64,000 nucleotides of DNA from Catenibacterium mitsuokai (lineage in GTDB: Bacteria; Bacillota_I; Bacilli_A; Erysipelotrichales; Coprobacillaceae). How positions within the stretch are numbered: the first letter of the stretch is position 1; every line of letters begins with the position of its first letter. A program made the position numbers and the translations under genes. Below are positions 9,781 through 18,974 of this stretch, in pieces. The DNA lies in NCBI RefSeq assembly GCF_025148785.1, contig NZ_CP102271.1, positions 2,101,972 to 2,165,971 on the forward strand, given 5' to 3'. Below the pieces are notes generated by a model. That model was not told where the DNA came from. It searched no databases and worked only from the letters and a program-made list of their open reading frames with translations.

Positions 9781-10129
9781 TTGAAACAATTTTTCTAACG
9801 TAAACGTTTCTTCCATCACGTCTTACGAGTTCTAATTCATCCATTTCATCAAGATAGCCTTCAATCTTTGCAGCATTGACTTTCTTATTCGCAATCTTAA
9901 CTAACATCTCAATAATTGCAGGAGAATCATCTTTTACATAGGCATTATTATCCTGATCATAGTGTGGTTTATTCAATAATGTATTTAATACAGCCACATA
10001 AGCCCATTTGACTTCTAGTCTTATAAGGTTATACTGCATCCCATTAAATAATTCACCAGGAATGTAATATTGATCATTTTTTTCGCCATTTAGTTCTTCT
10101 ACATCATCTTTTGTAAGTATTTCTATCAT
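9773..10129 (-). CDS. Hypothetical protein, 118 aa, probable winged helix
   Basis: Not recognised. Start MIEILTKDD is preceded by GGGAGAGATAAAG. The first half (LIRLEVKWAYVAVLNTLLNK) and the end (IEGYLDEMDELELVRRDGRNVYVRK) look like a winged-helix arrangement as in DnaD or replication-initiator N-domains, with a basic beta-wing at the C-terminus. It is the last gene of the murE-hisJ unit (36 bases after hisJ), followed by a terminator. DNA binding is inference. Confidence 0.65.
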   Translation of the reverse strand: MIEILTKDDVEELNGEKNDQYYIPGELFNGMQYNLIRLEVKWAYVAVLNTLLNKPHYDQDNNAYVKDDSPAIIEMLVKIANKKVNAAKIEGYLDEMDELELVRRDGRNVYVRKIVSIF

Positions 10130-10165
10130 CTTTATCTCTCCCATCTCGCCTATTATAACATAGAC

Positions 10166-10954
10166 TTAATTATCTTTCACTCTTTTTGTGAATGTAGTTA
10201 CATCGTCAAAACCAATTTTCTGATAATGTTTTAAAACATCTTCTACATGTTCTCCTACACGATCACTTGTATGAGAATCTGTACCCACTGTAATTATTGT
10301 ACCACCTAGTTCTTTATAACGCTTCACAATATCAAAATTAGGAAAACCACATGTCTTATTTAATGCATATCCTGATGTATTGACTTCAATACCCTTACCC
10401 TTTTGAATAAGTGTCTTTAAGATTTCATCAATAATATCCTGATATAACTCATGTTCTACACGTTTATCTTCATAAGGACCATAACGCATAATATAGTCTA
10501 AATGACCTAAACAGTTGAAACAGTCAAATGTCTGTACACATTTTAATGTTTCTTCAAAGAATTCTCTATGTGCTTCTTCTTTTGTTTTACCCTTGAAGAA
10601 TTCTCCATAATAGAATTCTGTATGATGAATAACATGAATAGAACCAATAACATAATCAAAAGGACATTGTGCTACAAAAGTGTTGATTTCATCAATATGA
10701 TCCATGTCTAATCCAACTTCAACACCAATCTTAATAGTAATACGATCTACATATTCATTCTTCAAGGCACTCAGTTCCATGAAATATGCATCTGTATCGA
10801 GATCAAATGTATCAATAGGATAATCAAAATCACGATGATCAGTAAAACATATTTCATCTAATCCCATTCTAATTGCCTGTTCAATATGTTCACGAGGACT
10901 TGCTTCACTATCACCACTAAAATGCGTATGCATATGATAATCAATCTTACGCAT
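10166..10954 (-). CDS. hisJ: Histidinol-phosphatase, PHP family (HisJ-type)
   Basis: 262 residues with the PHP metal motif DYHMHTHFSGDSE at the N-terminus, CFTDHRDF, IGSIHVIHHTEFY, CFNCLGHLDYIMRY and GTDSHTSDRVGEH near the end, all expected in HisJ/HisK phosphatases that remove phosphate from histidinol phosphate. Placed next to the his operon, which otherwise lacks a phosphatase. Its ATG (ATGCGTAA) overlaps the murE stop by eight bases, with AAGGAG ten bases upstream, so it is translationally coupled to murE rather than to hisIE. Some PHP paralogues have other substrates. Confidence 0.85.
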   Translation of the reverse strand: MRKIDYHMHTHFSGDSEASPREHIEQAIRMGLDEICFTDHRDFDYPIDTFDLDTDAYFMELSALKNEYVDRITIKIGVEVGLDMDHIDEINTFVAQCPFDYVIGSIHVIHHTEFYYGEFFKGKTKEEAHREFFEETLKCVQTFDCFNCLGHLDYIMRYGPYEDKRVEHELYQDIIDEILKTLIQKGKGIEVNTSGYALNKTCGFPNFDIVKRYKELGGTIITVGTDSHTSDRVGEHVEDVLKHYQKIGFDDVTTFTKRVKDN

Positions 10955-12416
10955 TAAGTCCACGCTCCTTCTTATATTCCTCTAATACTTCTGTTTCAGA
11001 GAAATGGCGTGTCACTTCATCTTCACCAATCATATAAGTTTCATGACCTTTACCAAGTAATAAGACAACATCACCCTTACAAGCCATATCTAATGCATGA
11101 TAGATGGCTTCTTTACGATCAGGAATAATCGTATATTCACCATGATACTTATCAATACCCACTACGATGTCCTTGCAGATATCTACAATCTTTTCTCCTC
11201 TTGGGTTATCTGCAGTCAAGATAGAATAACCACCATGCTTTGCGACTACTTCACCCGATTCATATCTTCTTGTTTTAGAACGTTTTCCTCCACTACCATA
11301 AACTACAATTAACTTATTAGGATTGTATTGTTCTACAGTAGAAATAATACTTTCAAAAGAAACACCATTATGAGCATAATCGATTAATACACTATAATCA
11401 GGTGAGACATGCATAACCTGTCCTCTACCTAATACATGAACCTGTGGTAATGTATTTTGTATATCCTTTGTAGGGACATCAATTAAATAACAGATCATAA
11501 TTGCGACTAATGCATTATAAGCATTGAACTTACCTGGCATAGAAGCTTTAAAAGAGGCATTAATTAATCCCTTTGTATCAAAAGTAATACCTAATTCACC
11601 ATTCTCATTATAAAGTTCAATATGGAGAGCTTTAAGGTCACTGTCTTTTTCAATGCTGTATGTTAATACCTTGCAAGGAACATCCTTTGTGAACTCTTCA
11701 AAATGTTCATCATCCTTATTAAATAAACCAACCTGACAGAAATCAAATAAATGTTTCTTACATGCCATATATTCTGCAAAATCCTTATGTTCATTAGGTC
11801 CGATATGATCAGGTGAAATATTTGTAAAGACACCATAATCAAATTCAATACCAGCCACACGATTCATCTTTAAAGCCTGACTTGATACTTCCATAACACA
11901 ATATTCACAATCATGTTCTACCATCTTTCTCATGATACGCTGTAATTCATAAGATTCTGGCGTTGTATTGGCTGTAGGTTCATGGATATCTCCAATAAAA
12001 GTACCATTTGTCCCAATAATACCAACTTTCTTACCTGCATGTTCTAGAATAGACTTGATCATTAATGAAGAACTCGTCTTACCCTTTGTTCCTGTAATAC
12101 CAACAACCTTTAATTCTTTACTAGGATAATTAAAATAAGCACAAGATAATAAAGCCAACGCAATACGTGTATCCTTGACTCTAATATAAGTCATTCCCTC
12201 TTTTAAAGAGACATCCTGAGAAATCACAATCGCATGAGCTCCCTTTTCAATCACCTGATCAATAAAATCATGTGCATTAAAAGCAGCACCAACCATACAG
12301 ACAAATAAGCTGCCTTCTTCTACCTTACGTGAATCATAGACTAATGTTGTAATATCTACATCTTTATTCCCAATGATTTCATATTCAAAACCATTTAATA
12401 ACTTTTCTAATTTCAT
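10947..12416 (-). CDS. murE: UDP-MurNAc-tripeptide ligase MurE
   Basis: 489 residues: substrate domain (1-100), ATPase domain with VVGITGTKGKTSSSL (about 105-119) and the ligase C-domain. Adds the third residue to the peptidoglycan stem peptide. The residue-selecting loop reads LTADNPRGEKI; DNPR is the signature of meso-diaminopimelate-adding MurE, whereas Lys enzymes differ at this place. The gene follows hisIE after a terminator and is coupled to hisJ by overlap. GAGAGGTGTTTGT precedes ATG. Confidence 0.95.
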   Translation of the reverse strand: MKLEKLLNGFEYEIIGNKDVDITTLVYDSRKVEEGSLFVCMVGAAFNAHDFIDQVIEKGAHAIVISQDVSLKEGMTYIRVKDTRIALALLSCAYFNYPSKELKVVGITGTKGKTSSSLMIKSILEHAGKKVGIIGTNGTFIGDIHEPTANTTPESYELQRIMRKMVEHDCEYCVMEVSSQALKMNRVAGIEFDYGVFTNISPDHIGPNEHKDFAEYMACKKHLFDFCQVGLFNKDDEHFEEFTKDVPCKVLTYSIEKDSDLKALHIELYNENGELGITFDTKGLINASFKASMPGKFNAYNALVAIMICYLIDVPTKDIQNTLPQVHVLGRGQVMHVSPDYSVLIDYAHNGVSFESIISTVEQYNPNKLIVVYGSGGKRSKTRRYESGEVVAKHGGYSILTADNPRGEKIVDICKDIVVGIDKYHGEYTIIPDRKEAIYHALDMACKGDVVLLLGKGHETYMIGEDEVTRHFSETEVLEEYKKERGLNA

Positions 12417-12444
12417 ACAAACACCTCTCTTACACGATTATACC

Positions 12445-12471
12445 AAAAAAAAAGAGAGAATTAAATCTCTC
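12445..12471 (-). terminator. Terminator closing the his operon
   Basis: GAGAGA/TCTCTC stem of six pairs, six-base loop, long T9 tract in the transcript; overlaps the hisIE stop. It separates the his operon from murE-hisJ, although readthrough is plausible. Confidence 0.75.
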
Positions 12472-13102
12472 CTCTTGTATGGAATACTTTTTTGTTGCCT
12501 GTCACCTTATGTCTTTCCTTTAATTTATCTAAAACATCATCTACAGTTAAACCATAGGCATTCATTAAGACTAATACATGATAATATAAATCACCGATTT
12601 CACCAATCAAATCTTCTTTAGATGTATTCTTAGCTGCAATAACTGTTTCAGTAGCTTCTTCTCCAACCTTCTTACAGATCTTATCAATACCTTCATTTAA
12701 TAAGTAGTTTGTATAAGACTTTTCTACTGGATGCACTTTTCTATCTTCAATAAGATCATAAAGTTCATGCGCAAAATCACTATTGTCATAAGGAATTACT
12801 TCATTAAAGAAGCAAGAATAAGAACCTGTATGACAAGCAGCACCTACCTGTTCTACATAAATAACGATTGTATCTAAATCACAATCTAAATAAAGACCCT
12901 TAATATGCTGGAAATGTCCTGATTCTTCACCTTTATGCCATAGCTTATTTCTAGAACGTGAATAGAACCAAGTATCTCCTGTTTCTAACATCTTTTCATA
13001 GGCTTCTTCATTTACATAAGCAAGCATTAATACCTGTTTAGTCTTGACATCCTGTACAACAGCAGGTACAAGACCATTCATTTTCTCAAAATCTGGTTTC
13101 AT
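12461..13102 (-). CDS. hisI: Bifunctional HisIE (PRA-CH/PRA-PH)
   Basis: 213 residues fusing two steps of histidine synthesis. Residues about 1-110 are phosphoribosyl-AMP cyclohydrolase ([44 protein letters not shown] with the Zn ligands), and about 115-213 are phosphoribosyl-ATP pyrophosphatase ([47 protein letters not shown]). The start ATG overlaps the hisF stop (TAATG). Last gene before the operon terminator. Confidence 0.97.
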   Translation of the reverse strand: MKPDFEKMNGLVPAVVQDVKTKQVLMLAYVNEEAYEKMLETGDTWFYSRSRNKLWHKGEESGHFQHIKGLYLDCDLDTIVIYVEQVGAACHTGSYSCFFNEVIPYDNSDFAHELYDLIEDRKVHPVEKSYTNYLLNEGIDKICKKVGEEATETVIAAKNTSKEDLIGEIGDLYYHVLVLMNAYGLTVDDVLDKLKERHKVTGNKKVFHTRGEI

Positions 13103-13869
13103 TAACTATTTCTCCTTACTGGAATACCTGCCTGTGCACAGGATTCCTTAACTTCATCCACTGTCGCTTCACCAAAGTGGAATAAACTTGCAGCTAATGC
13201 AGCATCGCAGTCTGTTTCTTTAAAAACATCAACGATATCTTCTTTACCACCACAGCCACCACTTGCGATAACTGGAATATTGACTGCTGCCACTACTGCC
13301 TTCAACATATCGATATCAAATCCATCTCTTGTTCCATCCGCATCCATACTTGTAAGAAGTATTTCACCTGCGCCAAGAGATTCACATTTCTTAACCCACT
13401 CTATTAAATCGAGTCCAGTATTTGTACGTCCACCTGCGACATAGACATCCCATCCAGAATGATCATCACGTGCTTTCGCATCTACTGCCACAACAACACA
13501 TTGAACACCAAACTCATCACTGGCTTCCTTAATAATATTTGGATTCTTGACTGCAGCTGAGTTAACAGATACCTTATCTGCACCCGCTGCAAGAATCATA
13601 CGAAAGTCTTCGACAGTACGAATACCGCCACCCACACATAGTGGAATAGAAAGTTCATCAGCCCCTCTTTGGATCAGGTCCTTGATGATGTCTCTATTTT
13701 CATAAGTGGCAGTAATGTCTAGAAAGACAACTTCATCTGCACTTTGACGGTCATATTCTTTTGCTAGTTCAATTGGGTCACCAACATCCTTCAGGCCAAC
13801 GAAATTAACACCTTTTACAACCTTCCCATCTTTAATATCTAGACAGGGAATAATTCTTTTAGCCAGCAT
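13102..13869 (-). CDS. hisF: Imidazole glycerol phosphate synthase, HisF
   Basis: 255-residue TIM barrel, cyclase half of the HisHF enzyme that closes the imidazole ring using ammonia from HisH. Motifs: [48 protein letters not shown] with a catalytic Asp, IASGGCG. The ATG at 13869 lies nine bases behind GGAGG; a TTG two codons earlier is too close to it. Overlaps hisA by 11 bases. Confidence 0.97.
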   Translation of the reverse strand: MLAKRIIPCLDIKDGKVVKGVNFVGLKDVGDPIELAKEYDRQSADEVVFLDITATYENRDIIKDLIQRGADELSIPLCVGGGIRTVEDFRMILAAGADKVSVNSAAVKNPNIIKEASDEFGVQCVVVAVDAKARDDHSGWDVYVAGGRTNTGLDLIEWVKKCESLGAGEILLTSMDADGTRDGFDIDMLKAVVAAVNIPVIASGGCGGKEDIVDVFKETDCDAALAASLFHFGEATVDEVKESCAQAGIPVRRNS

Positions 13870-14578
13870 TTTCAATGACCTCCTTTAGATTAATACGCCC
13901 TTCATAATATGCCTTACCTACAATACAGGCATAATAATCACGTTTATTTACTTCATAGACATCTTCATCATCTTTTACACCACCAGAGACTACAAAGTTA
14001 ATCTTAGAATTAGCGTGTATTTCTTCATAAAGAGGGAAAGAAGGTCCTGTGAGAGTACCATCCTTAGAGATGTCCGTACATACTATATATTTCACACCTC
14101 TTTCTTCTAATTGATGAATAAATGTCAGATAATCTACATCACTTGTTTCAAGCCAGCCGGCAATACTGACCTTCCTATCTCTTACATCTACTCCTACGAC
14201 TATTCTTTCTGGTCCATACTTTTTTAATGCTTCATCAAGAAAAGCAGGATTCTTAATTGCAGCCGTACCAAGAATCACACGATCTACCCCAATCTCATCT
14301 AAATACATAGAGACTGTATCCATATCACGAATACCTCCTCCTAATTCCATTGGAATAGAAATAGCAGCACGTATTCTTTTAATTGTTTCTTTATTGGTTG
14401 CATGGGCATCTTTTGCACCATCTAGATCTACTACATGGAGATACTTTGCACCCATCTTCTCAAATCCTGCTGCTAATTCTTCAGGATGTGATGAATAAAC
14501 AACTTTCTTATTGTAATCGCCCTTATAAAGACGGACTGCTTCTCCATCTTTTAAATCAATGGCTGGAATAACTAACAT
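13859..14578 (-). CDS. hisA: HisA isomerase (ProFAR isomerase)
   Basis: 239 residues, half-barrel repeats like His[21 protein letters not shown] carries the catalytic Asp, [12 protein letters not shown] and [13 protein letters not shown] the phosphate-binding loops and second Asp. Opens the ribose ring of ProFAR to PRFAR, substrate of HisF. Start overlaps hisH by seven bases, consistent with translational coupling. Confidence 0.97.
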   Translation of the reverse strand: MLVIPAIDLKDGEAVRLYKGDYNKKVVYSSHPEELAAGFEKMGAKYLHVVDLDGAKDAHATNKETIKRIRAAISIPMELGGGIRDMDTVSMYLDEIGVDRVILGTAAIKNPAFLDEALKKYGPERIVVGVDVRDRKVSIAGWLETSDVDYLTFIHQLEERGVKYIVCTDISKDGTLTGPSFPLYEEIHANSKINFVVSGGVKDDEDVYEVNKRDYYACIVGKAYYEGRINLKEVIENAG

Positions 14579-15180
14579 GATACCAACTCCTTAAAGGCAC
14601 GTAAGATCTTCTTACCAATCTCTCCACTCTTTTCAGGGTGGAACTGCGTACCCATGACATTATCTTTATATACAAAAGCAGTAATCTTCTTACCACCATA
14701 ATTCACATAAGCCCCAATCTCATCTTCTGGACAATGAGCACTATATGAATGTACAAAGTAGACATAATCGCCTTCTTCTACATACTTTAATAAAGAATGA
14801 GACTGTTTAATAACTAACTGGTTCCATCCCATATGTGGAAGTTTTGCATCGACTTCCATCTTATCGACAGAACCTTTTAAGAATCCTAATCCTTTTGTAT
14901 ATCCATTCTCACTGCCTTCTTCAAATAAAAGCTGCATCCCAATACAAATACCAAGTATTGGTGTTCCCTTGTCCTTTACTTCATTAAGTACAGGTACAAG
15001 ATGACATGCTTCTAAATTACTCATAGCTGCAGGAAATGCGCCAACACCAGGAAGAATAATGCCATCTGCCTGACGAATAACTTCAGGATCATTTGTGACA
15101 ACTACATCCATGCCCTGTCTTTTACAGGCATTTGTGACTGATCCAAGATTTCCTACATGATAATCAACAATCGCAATCAT
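14572..15180 (-). CDS. hisH: Imidazole glycerol phosphate synthase glutaminase, HisH
   Basis: 202 residues, class I glutamine amidotransferase. Catalytic Cys in PILGICIGMQLLFEEG (about residue 79), oxyanion region GVGAFPAAM, and His/Glu in GTQFHPEKSGEIG. Supplies ammonia to HisF. It starts immediately after the hisB stop with AAGGGGTG as ribosome site. Confidence 0.97.
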   Translation of the reverse strand: MIAIVDYHVGNLGSVTNACKRQGMDVVVTNDPEVIRQADGIILPGVGAFPAAMSNLEACHLVPVLNEVKDKGTPILGICIGMQLLFEEGSENGYTKGLGFLKGSVDKMEVDAKLPHMGWNQLVIKQSHSLLKYVEEGDYVYFVHSYSAHCPEDEIGAYVNYGGKKITAFVYKDNVMGTQFHPEKSGEIGKKILRAFKELVSC

Positions 15181-15768
15181 TTATAACACCCCTTTACTTG
15201 ATACTACCTGCCCCTTATGGGCTTCATCAATTGTGACAGCCTCCTTGATGGCACGTGCCATAGATTTAAATATTGCCTCTATAATATGATGTGTATTCTT
15301 ACCATAATGTTCATTAATATGTAGAGTCATGAAGCAGTTATAGGCAAATGCACGGAAGAATTCTTCTGTCATTTCTACTTCATAGTTACCTAGATGAATA
15401 TTATCTAGTTCCACATTAAAAACTAAATAAGGACGTCCACTAAAATCTAAGTCAGTCGTCACAAGTGCTTCATCCATAGGAATAGTGAAATGACCATAAC
15501 GGGTAATACCACGCTTATCACCTAAAGCCTTATTGAAGCACTGTCCTAAGACAATCCCTAAGTCTTCTACAGTATGATGAGAATCAACCTGTAGATCACC
15601 CTTACATCTCACCTTTAAATCAAAATTACCATGGAAAGCAAGAAGCTCAAGCATATGGTCCATGAACCCTACACCTGTATCCACATCTGCTTCTCCTTTA
15701 CCATCAATATTTAAAGAAACATATACATATGTCTCTTTTGTCTGTCTTTCTATTTCTGCCTGTCGCAT
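15181..15768 (-). CDS. hisB: Imidazoleglycerol-phosphate dehydratase HisB
   Basis: 195 residues, monofunctional form. Two Mn-binding repeats: GFMDHMLELLAFHGNFDL with DSHHTVEDLGI, and later FRAFAYNCFMTLHI with NTHHIIEAIFKSMARAI. No fused phosphatase, which is why a separate HisJ is needed. Short three-base gap from hisD; GAGGATTAAATT precedes ATG. Confidence 0.97.
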   Translation of the reverse strand: MRQAEIERQTKETYVYVSLNIDGKGEADVDTGVGFMDHMLELLAFHGNFDLKVRCKGDLQVDSHHTVEDLGIVLGQCFNKALGDKRGITRYGHFTIPMDEALVTTDLDFSGRPYLVFNVELDNIHLGNYEVEMTEEFFRAFAYNCFMTLHINEHYGKNTHHIIEAIFKSMARAIKEAVTIDEAHKGQVVSSKGVL

Positions 15769-15771
15769 AAT

Positions 15772-17067
15772 TTAATCCTCAAAACGTACCTTGATACTAT
15801 TAGCATGTGCATCTAAACCTTCTAGATGTGCAAACTTCATAATATCATCTTTGAATGTACCAAGTACTGCCTGTGGATAATAGCTGAAAGCAGAATGCTT
15901 TATGAAATCATAAACACCTAAAGCACTATAGAACTTAGCAGTACCACCTGTTGGTAATACATGGTTTGTACCACTCATATAGTCACCTAATGGTTCTGGT
16001 GTATACTCACCTAAGAATATAGAACCAGCGTTCTTGATATTTGGTAATTGTTCTAGTGGGTTATCTACTAATACTTCTAAATGTTCAGGCGCAATCTTAT
16101 TAGATAAGTTAATACCTTCCTTGATACTATCTACAATAACAGCACCACCATAGTTATCTAATGAAGACTTGATGATATCTTTACGAGGTAAATCTTCTAC
16201 CTGTCTCTTTAATTCTTCATCTACATTCTTTACTAATTCTTTTGAAGTTGTAATAAGAATCGCACTGGCAAGCTTATCATGTTCAGCCTGGCTCATTAAG
16301 TCAGCTGCGATATATTTAGGATTTGCGTTCTCATCAGCGACAATAAGAATTTCACTAGGTCCGGCAATCATATCAATATCAACGACTCCATAACATAACT
16401 TCTTTGCAGTTGCGACAAAGATATTACCTGGACCCACAATCTTATCTGCCTTCGTAATTGTATCAGTTCCATAAGCAGCAGCGGCAACACCCTGTGCTCC
16501 ACCACATTTATAAATCTTAGTGATACCAGCTACATAAGCAGCAGCTAAAATAACATCAGAAACCTTACCATCCTTCTTTACTGGTGTAATAATATAAAGA
16601 TCTTCTACACCTGCAAGCTTTGCAGGTACAGCATTCATCATAACAGTAGAAGGATAAGTAGCAGTTCCACCTGGTACATATAAAGCCACTGTTGCGATTG
16701 GACGCACTAATTGTCCCATGACAACACCATTATCCTTATACATAGTCCATGATTTTTCAATCTGGTTCTTATGATATTCAGTGATCTGATCCTTTGTGCG
16801 TTCTAGAATCTTCATGAATTCAGGACCTACCTTAGTAATAGCATCCATGATTTCCTGTTTAGAAACGATGAAATCATCCTTTCTAGATACATGGAAACCA
16901 TCAAACTTAGCACAGTATTCCTTTAATGCATCATCCCCATTTTCACGTACATTATTAATGATTTCACTGACTGCCTTATTGACTTCTTCAGATATTTCGG
17001 TTTTTCTTGTATGAAGTTTATTTTCTAGTTCTTCATAGTTTCCTTTATAAATCAATTCTTTTAACAC
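15772..17067 (-). CDS. hisD: Histidinol dehydrogenase HisD
   Basis: 431 residues. Catalyses the last two oxidations, histidinol to histidine, with Zn. Motifs: PVVMGQLVRPIATVALYVPGG region, YKCGGAQGVAAAAYGT, DMIAGPSEILIVAD, DLMSQAEHD, APEHLEV, SGTNHVLPTGGTAKF. The start codon is GTG (CAC at 17065-17067), one base after the hisG stop, with GGGGGA upstream. Confidence 0.97.
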   Translation of the reverse strand: MLKELIYKGNYEELENKLHTRKTEISEEVNKAVSEIINNVRENGDDALKEYCAKFDGFHVSRKDDFIVSKQEIMDAITKVGPEFMKILERTKDQITEYHKNQIEKSWTMYKDNGVVMGQLVRPIATVALYVPGGTATYPSTVMMNAVPAKLAGVEDLYIITPVKKDGKVSDVILAAAYVAGITKIYKCGGAQGVAAAAYGTDTITKADKIVGPGNIFVATAKKLCYGVVDIDMIAGPSEILIVADENANPKYIAADLMSQAEHDKLASAILITTSKELVKNVDEELKRQVEDLPRKDIIKSSLDNYGGAVIVDSIKEGINLSNKIAPEHLEVLVDNPLEQLPNIKNAGSIFLGEYTPEPLGDYMSGTNHVLPTGGTAKFYSALGVYDFIKHSAFSYYPQAVLGTFKDDIMKFAHLEGLDAHANSIKVRFED

Positions 17068-17068
17068 T

Positions 17069-17692
17069 TTAATGATCCCCCTTCTTTAGTGCATCCACTA
17101 GTTTGAATATTTCATCCTTCTTATATTTTAAAGCCACTTTATTCACAACCATTCTTGTAGAAATATCTGAAATCTTTTCAATCACTTCAAGACCATTGGC
17201 CTTAAGTGTAGATCCTGTTTCTACAATATCTACAATCGCATCAGATAAACCAACAACAGGTCCCAGCTCTACAGAACTTTCCAGTTTAATAATTTCTACA
17301 TCCTCCTGTTTAGATGCGAAATATTCTTTTGCGGTCTTTGTATATTTAGAAGTAATACGTTTACGACGATTAAATGTCTTTGTGCGGTATTCTGGATAAG
17401 CCGCTAACGCAAAATAACATTTACCAATCTCTAAATCTAATAACTCATAATAATCATCAAAATCAGATTCATCCAAAGTATCCTTACCGACAAATCCAAC
17501 ATCCACAATACCGTGTTCTAGGAAAGTCAATACATCATTTGCCTTCGCAAAGATCATTGAAATACCATCCTTTGTCTCTATTAATAACTCACGGTCTTTA
17601 TTAAAAATAGGATCCATATCAAAGCCCTGCTGTTGTAATAACTTACATACCTGCTTTTCTATTCTTCCTTTAGTAATCGCAATCTTAATCAT
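17069..17692 (-). CDS. hisG: ATP phosphoribosyltransferase, short form HisG
   Basis: 207 residues: the short HisG that lacks the C-terminal regulatory domain and needs His[25 protein letters not shown] and [22 protein letters not shown] (PRPP-binding region) are diagnostic. First committed step of the pathway, joining ATP and PRPP. ATG at 17692 overlaps the hisZ stop by eight bases; an ATG nine bases upstream is only one base from AAGGAGA and less likely. Confidence 0.96.
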   Translation of the reverse strand: MIKIAITKGRIEKQVCKLLQQQGFDMDPIFNKDRELLIETKDGISMIFAKANDVLTFLEHGIVDVGFVGKDTLDESDFDDYYELLDLEIGKCYFALAAYPEYRTKTFNRRKRITSKYTKTAKEYFASKQEDVEIIKLESSVELGPVVGLSDAIVDIVETGSTLKANGLEVIEKISDISTRMVVNKVALKYKKDEIFKLVDALKKGDH

Positions 17693-18653
17693 TGGCTTCA
17701 TTCTCCTTTCCTATTGCATCCAATACATTATTTAAATGATATGAGAATCCAATAGAAGGTACGTTCTTATAGAAATGATCGAATAAATGGTCATAACGTC
17801 CTCCCTGGAGAATTGGATGGGCACTATAATAAGAGAATCCCTTCATCATAATACCTGTATAATAACTTCTCTCAGGTACCATACATAAATCAAAGATAAT
17901 ATTCTCTTTATACTTAGAGAACTCATACAACGATTCCATCTCTTCAATAGCCACTAAAAGTTCTTCATCCTTCACAATCTCTTTTACTTCTCTTAAACAT
18001 TTAATATTCCCAAAAGCACTAGGAAGAATTAATAAGAGTTTATTTAAATCTTCATCAAAATCATGTGCTTCTACTAAATGTTTCATCTCAGAACTTTTCT
18101 TTTTCTTTAATATATCAGTGAGAGAACGATCCATTACAAGAGTCAATAAACGCTTATAGAACTTTGCAGAACCAAGTTCTAGTTTTAAATCACTTAAACC
18201 GATATTCTGCATTGTTTCTTCAATAAGTGATAAGCATTCCTGATCTCCCTCACGTCCTGGAAGACCAAACAACTCAATACCACCCTGAAATAGTTCTGAA
18301 CTTCTACCTTTATGTCGTGCCTGGGTACGATATACCTTACCAAAATAACTATAACGTCTTACTTCATCTGTATGAGCGTTACTATAAATACGTGCAATAG
18401 GTACAGTAAAGTCAGTTCTTAAAGTGATACGCTTTCCTTCATGGTTAATGAACTGAAACATTGTTTCTTCATTTGTCCCAAAACCACTTAACAAGTCTGC
18501 ATATTCAAATGTAGGTAATAATAACTCCTGGTAGTCATGTGCATTGAATGTTTTTCTTAAATGTCCTTCAATTGTACGCATTAAAGAAGCGTCCATTCTA
18601 GTTGCATCATTACTTTCTTCAGGAATCAGATATTTAAATTCTTCCAAAGTCAT
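17685..18653 (-). CDS. hisZ: ATP phosphoribosyltransferase regulatory subunit HisZ
   Basis: 322 residues, a class II histidyl-tRNA-synthetase paralogue that lost aminoacylation. Seen: [16 protein letters not shown] (motif 2-like), [19 protein letters not shown] and [26 protein letters not shown]. Together with short HisG it forms the hetero-octamer that carries histidine feedback. First structural gene of the operon; ATG preceded by AAGGGGGAC, directly behind the leader terminator. Confidence 0.95.
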   Translation of the reverse strand: MTLEEFKYLIPEESNDATRMDASLMRTIEGHLRKTFNAHDYQELLLPTFEYADLLSGFGTNEETMFQFINHEGKRITLRTDFTVPIARIYSNAHTDEVRRYSYFGKVYRTQARHKGRSSELFQGGIELFGLPGREGDQECLSLIEETMQNIGLSDLKLELGSAKFYKRLLTLVMDRSLTDILKKKKSSEMKHLVEAHDFDEDLNKLLLILPSAFGNIKCLREVKEIVKDEELLVAIEEMESLYEFSKYKENIIFDLCMVPERSYYTGIMMKGFSYYSAHPILQGGRYDHLFDHFYKNVPSIGFSYHLNNVLDAIGKENEAND

Positions 18654-18668
18654 GTCCCCCTTATATAT

Positions 18669-18697
18669 AAAAAGGAACAGGTCCAATGACCTGTTCC
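18669..18697 (-). terminator. his attenuator terminator hairpin
   Basis: 10-bp perfect stem GGAACAGGTC/GACCTGTTCC, 4-base loop, then T5, lying between the leader peptide gene and hisZ. A competing helix pairs CAATGAC (18703-18709) with GTCATTG (18684-18690), which would take apart the terminator's ascending arm. Together with the leader peptide this is the layout of ribosome-controlled attenuation. Confidence 0.85.
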
Positions 18698-18768
18698 CTT
18701 ATGTCATTGTTTCGTGTCCGTTTTTTTGAGTTGTATGTCAAAACGGGCTGTATCTAATTGATATAACC

Positions 18769-18825
18769 CTAACTAGAACCACGATGGTGATGGTGTAAAT
18801 TGTTGACAAAAATTGTATTTTTCAT
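18769..18825 (-). CDS. hisL: Candidate histidine leader peptide
   Basis: 18-codon gene MKNTIFVNNLHHHHRGSS with four consecutive His codons (18784-18795), preceded by TGAGGTGATTATTT, a good ribosome site. It lies 116 bases before the hisZ start with a terminator and an alternative helix in between. In proteobacterial hisL, a ribosome stalling on His codons during histidine shortage favours the antiterminator. Here the same logic is inferred. A third helix, CCGTTTT/AAAACGG (about 18718-18746), could serve as pause or protector stem. Confidence 0.85.
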   Translation of the reverse strand: MKNTIFVNNLHHHHRGSS

Positions 18826-18894
18826 AAATAATCACCTCAGTTTTTAATATACTACCACATTTTACTTATAAAAAAAAGCATTTTAATACAAAAA

Positions 18895-18906
18895 AGAGCC
18901 TTAAAA
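18895..18906 (-). terminator. Left half of an IS-interrupted terminator
   Basis: A6 then AGAGCCTT and AAAA border the IS at 18907; the matching AAGGCTCT sits at 20709-20716 beyond the IS. Rejoined, they make an 8-bp hairpin with a T-tract in the minus transcript, evidently the former terminator of the toxin-antitoxin operon. Confidence 0.75.
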
Positions 18907-18974
18907 TGATATGATGACCTCCCAGTAGACAGTGTAAATAATTAAAAGCACTGTTTGCTGAGGAGGTTTTTCTT

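Noticed and set aside
18653-18840. T-box riboswitch upstream of hisZ
   Set aside because: No T-box sequence (AGGGUGGNACCGCG type) or specifier stem was found; the leader peptide explains the hairpins better.
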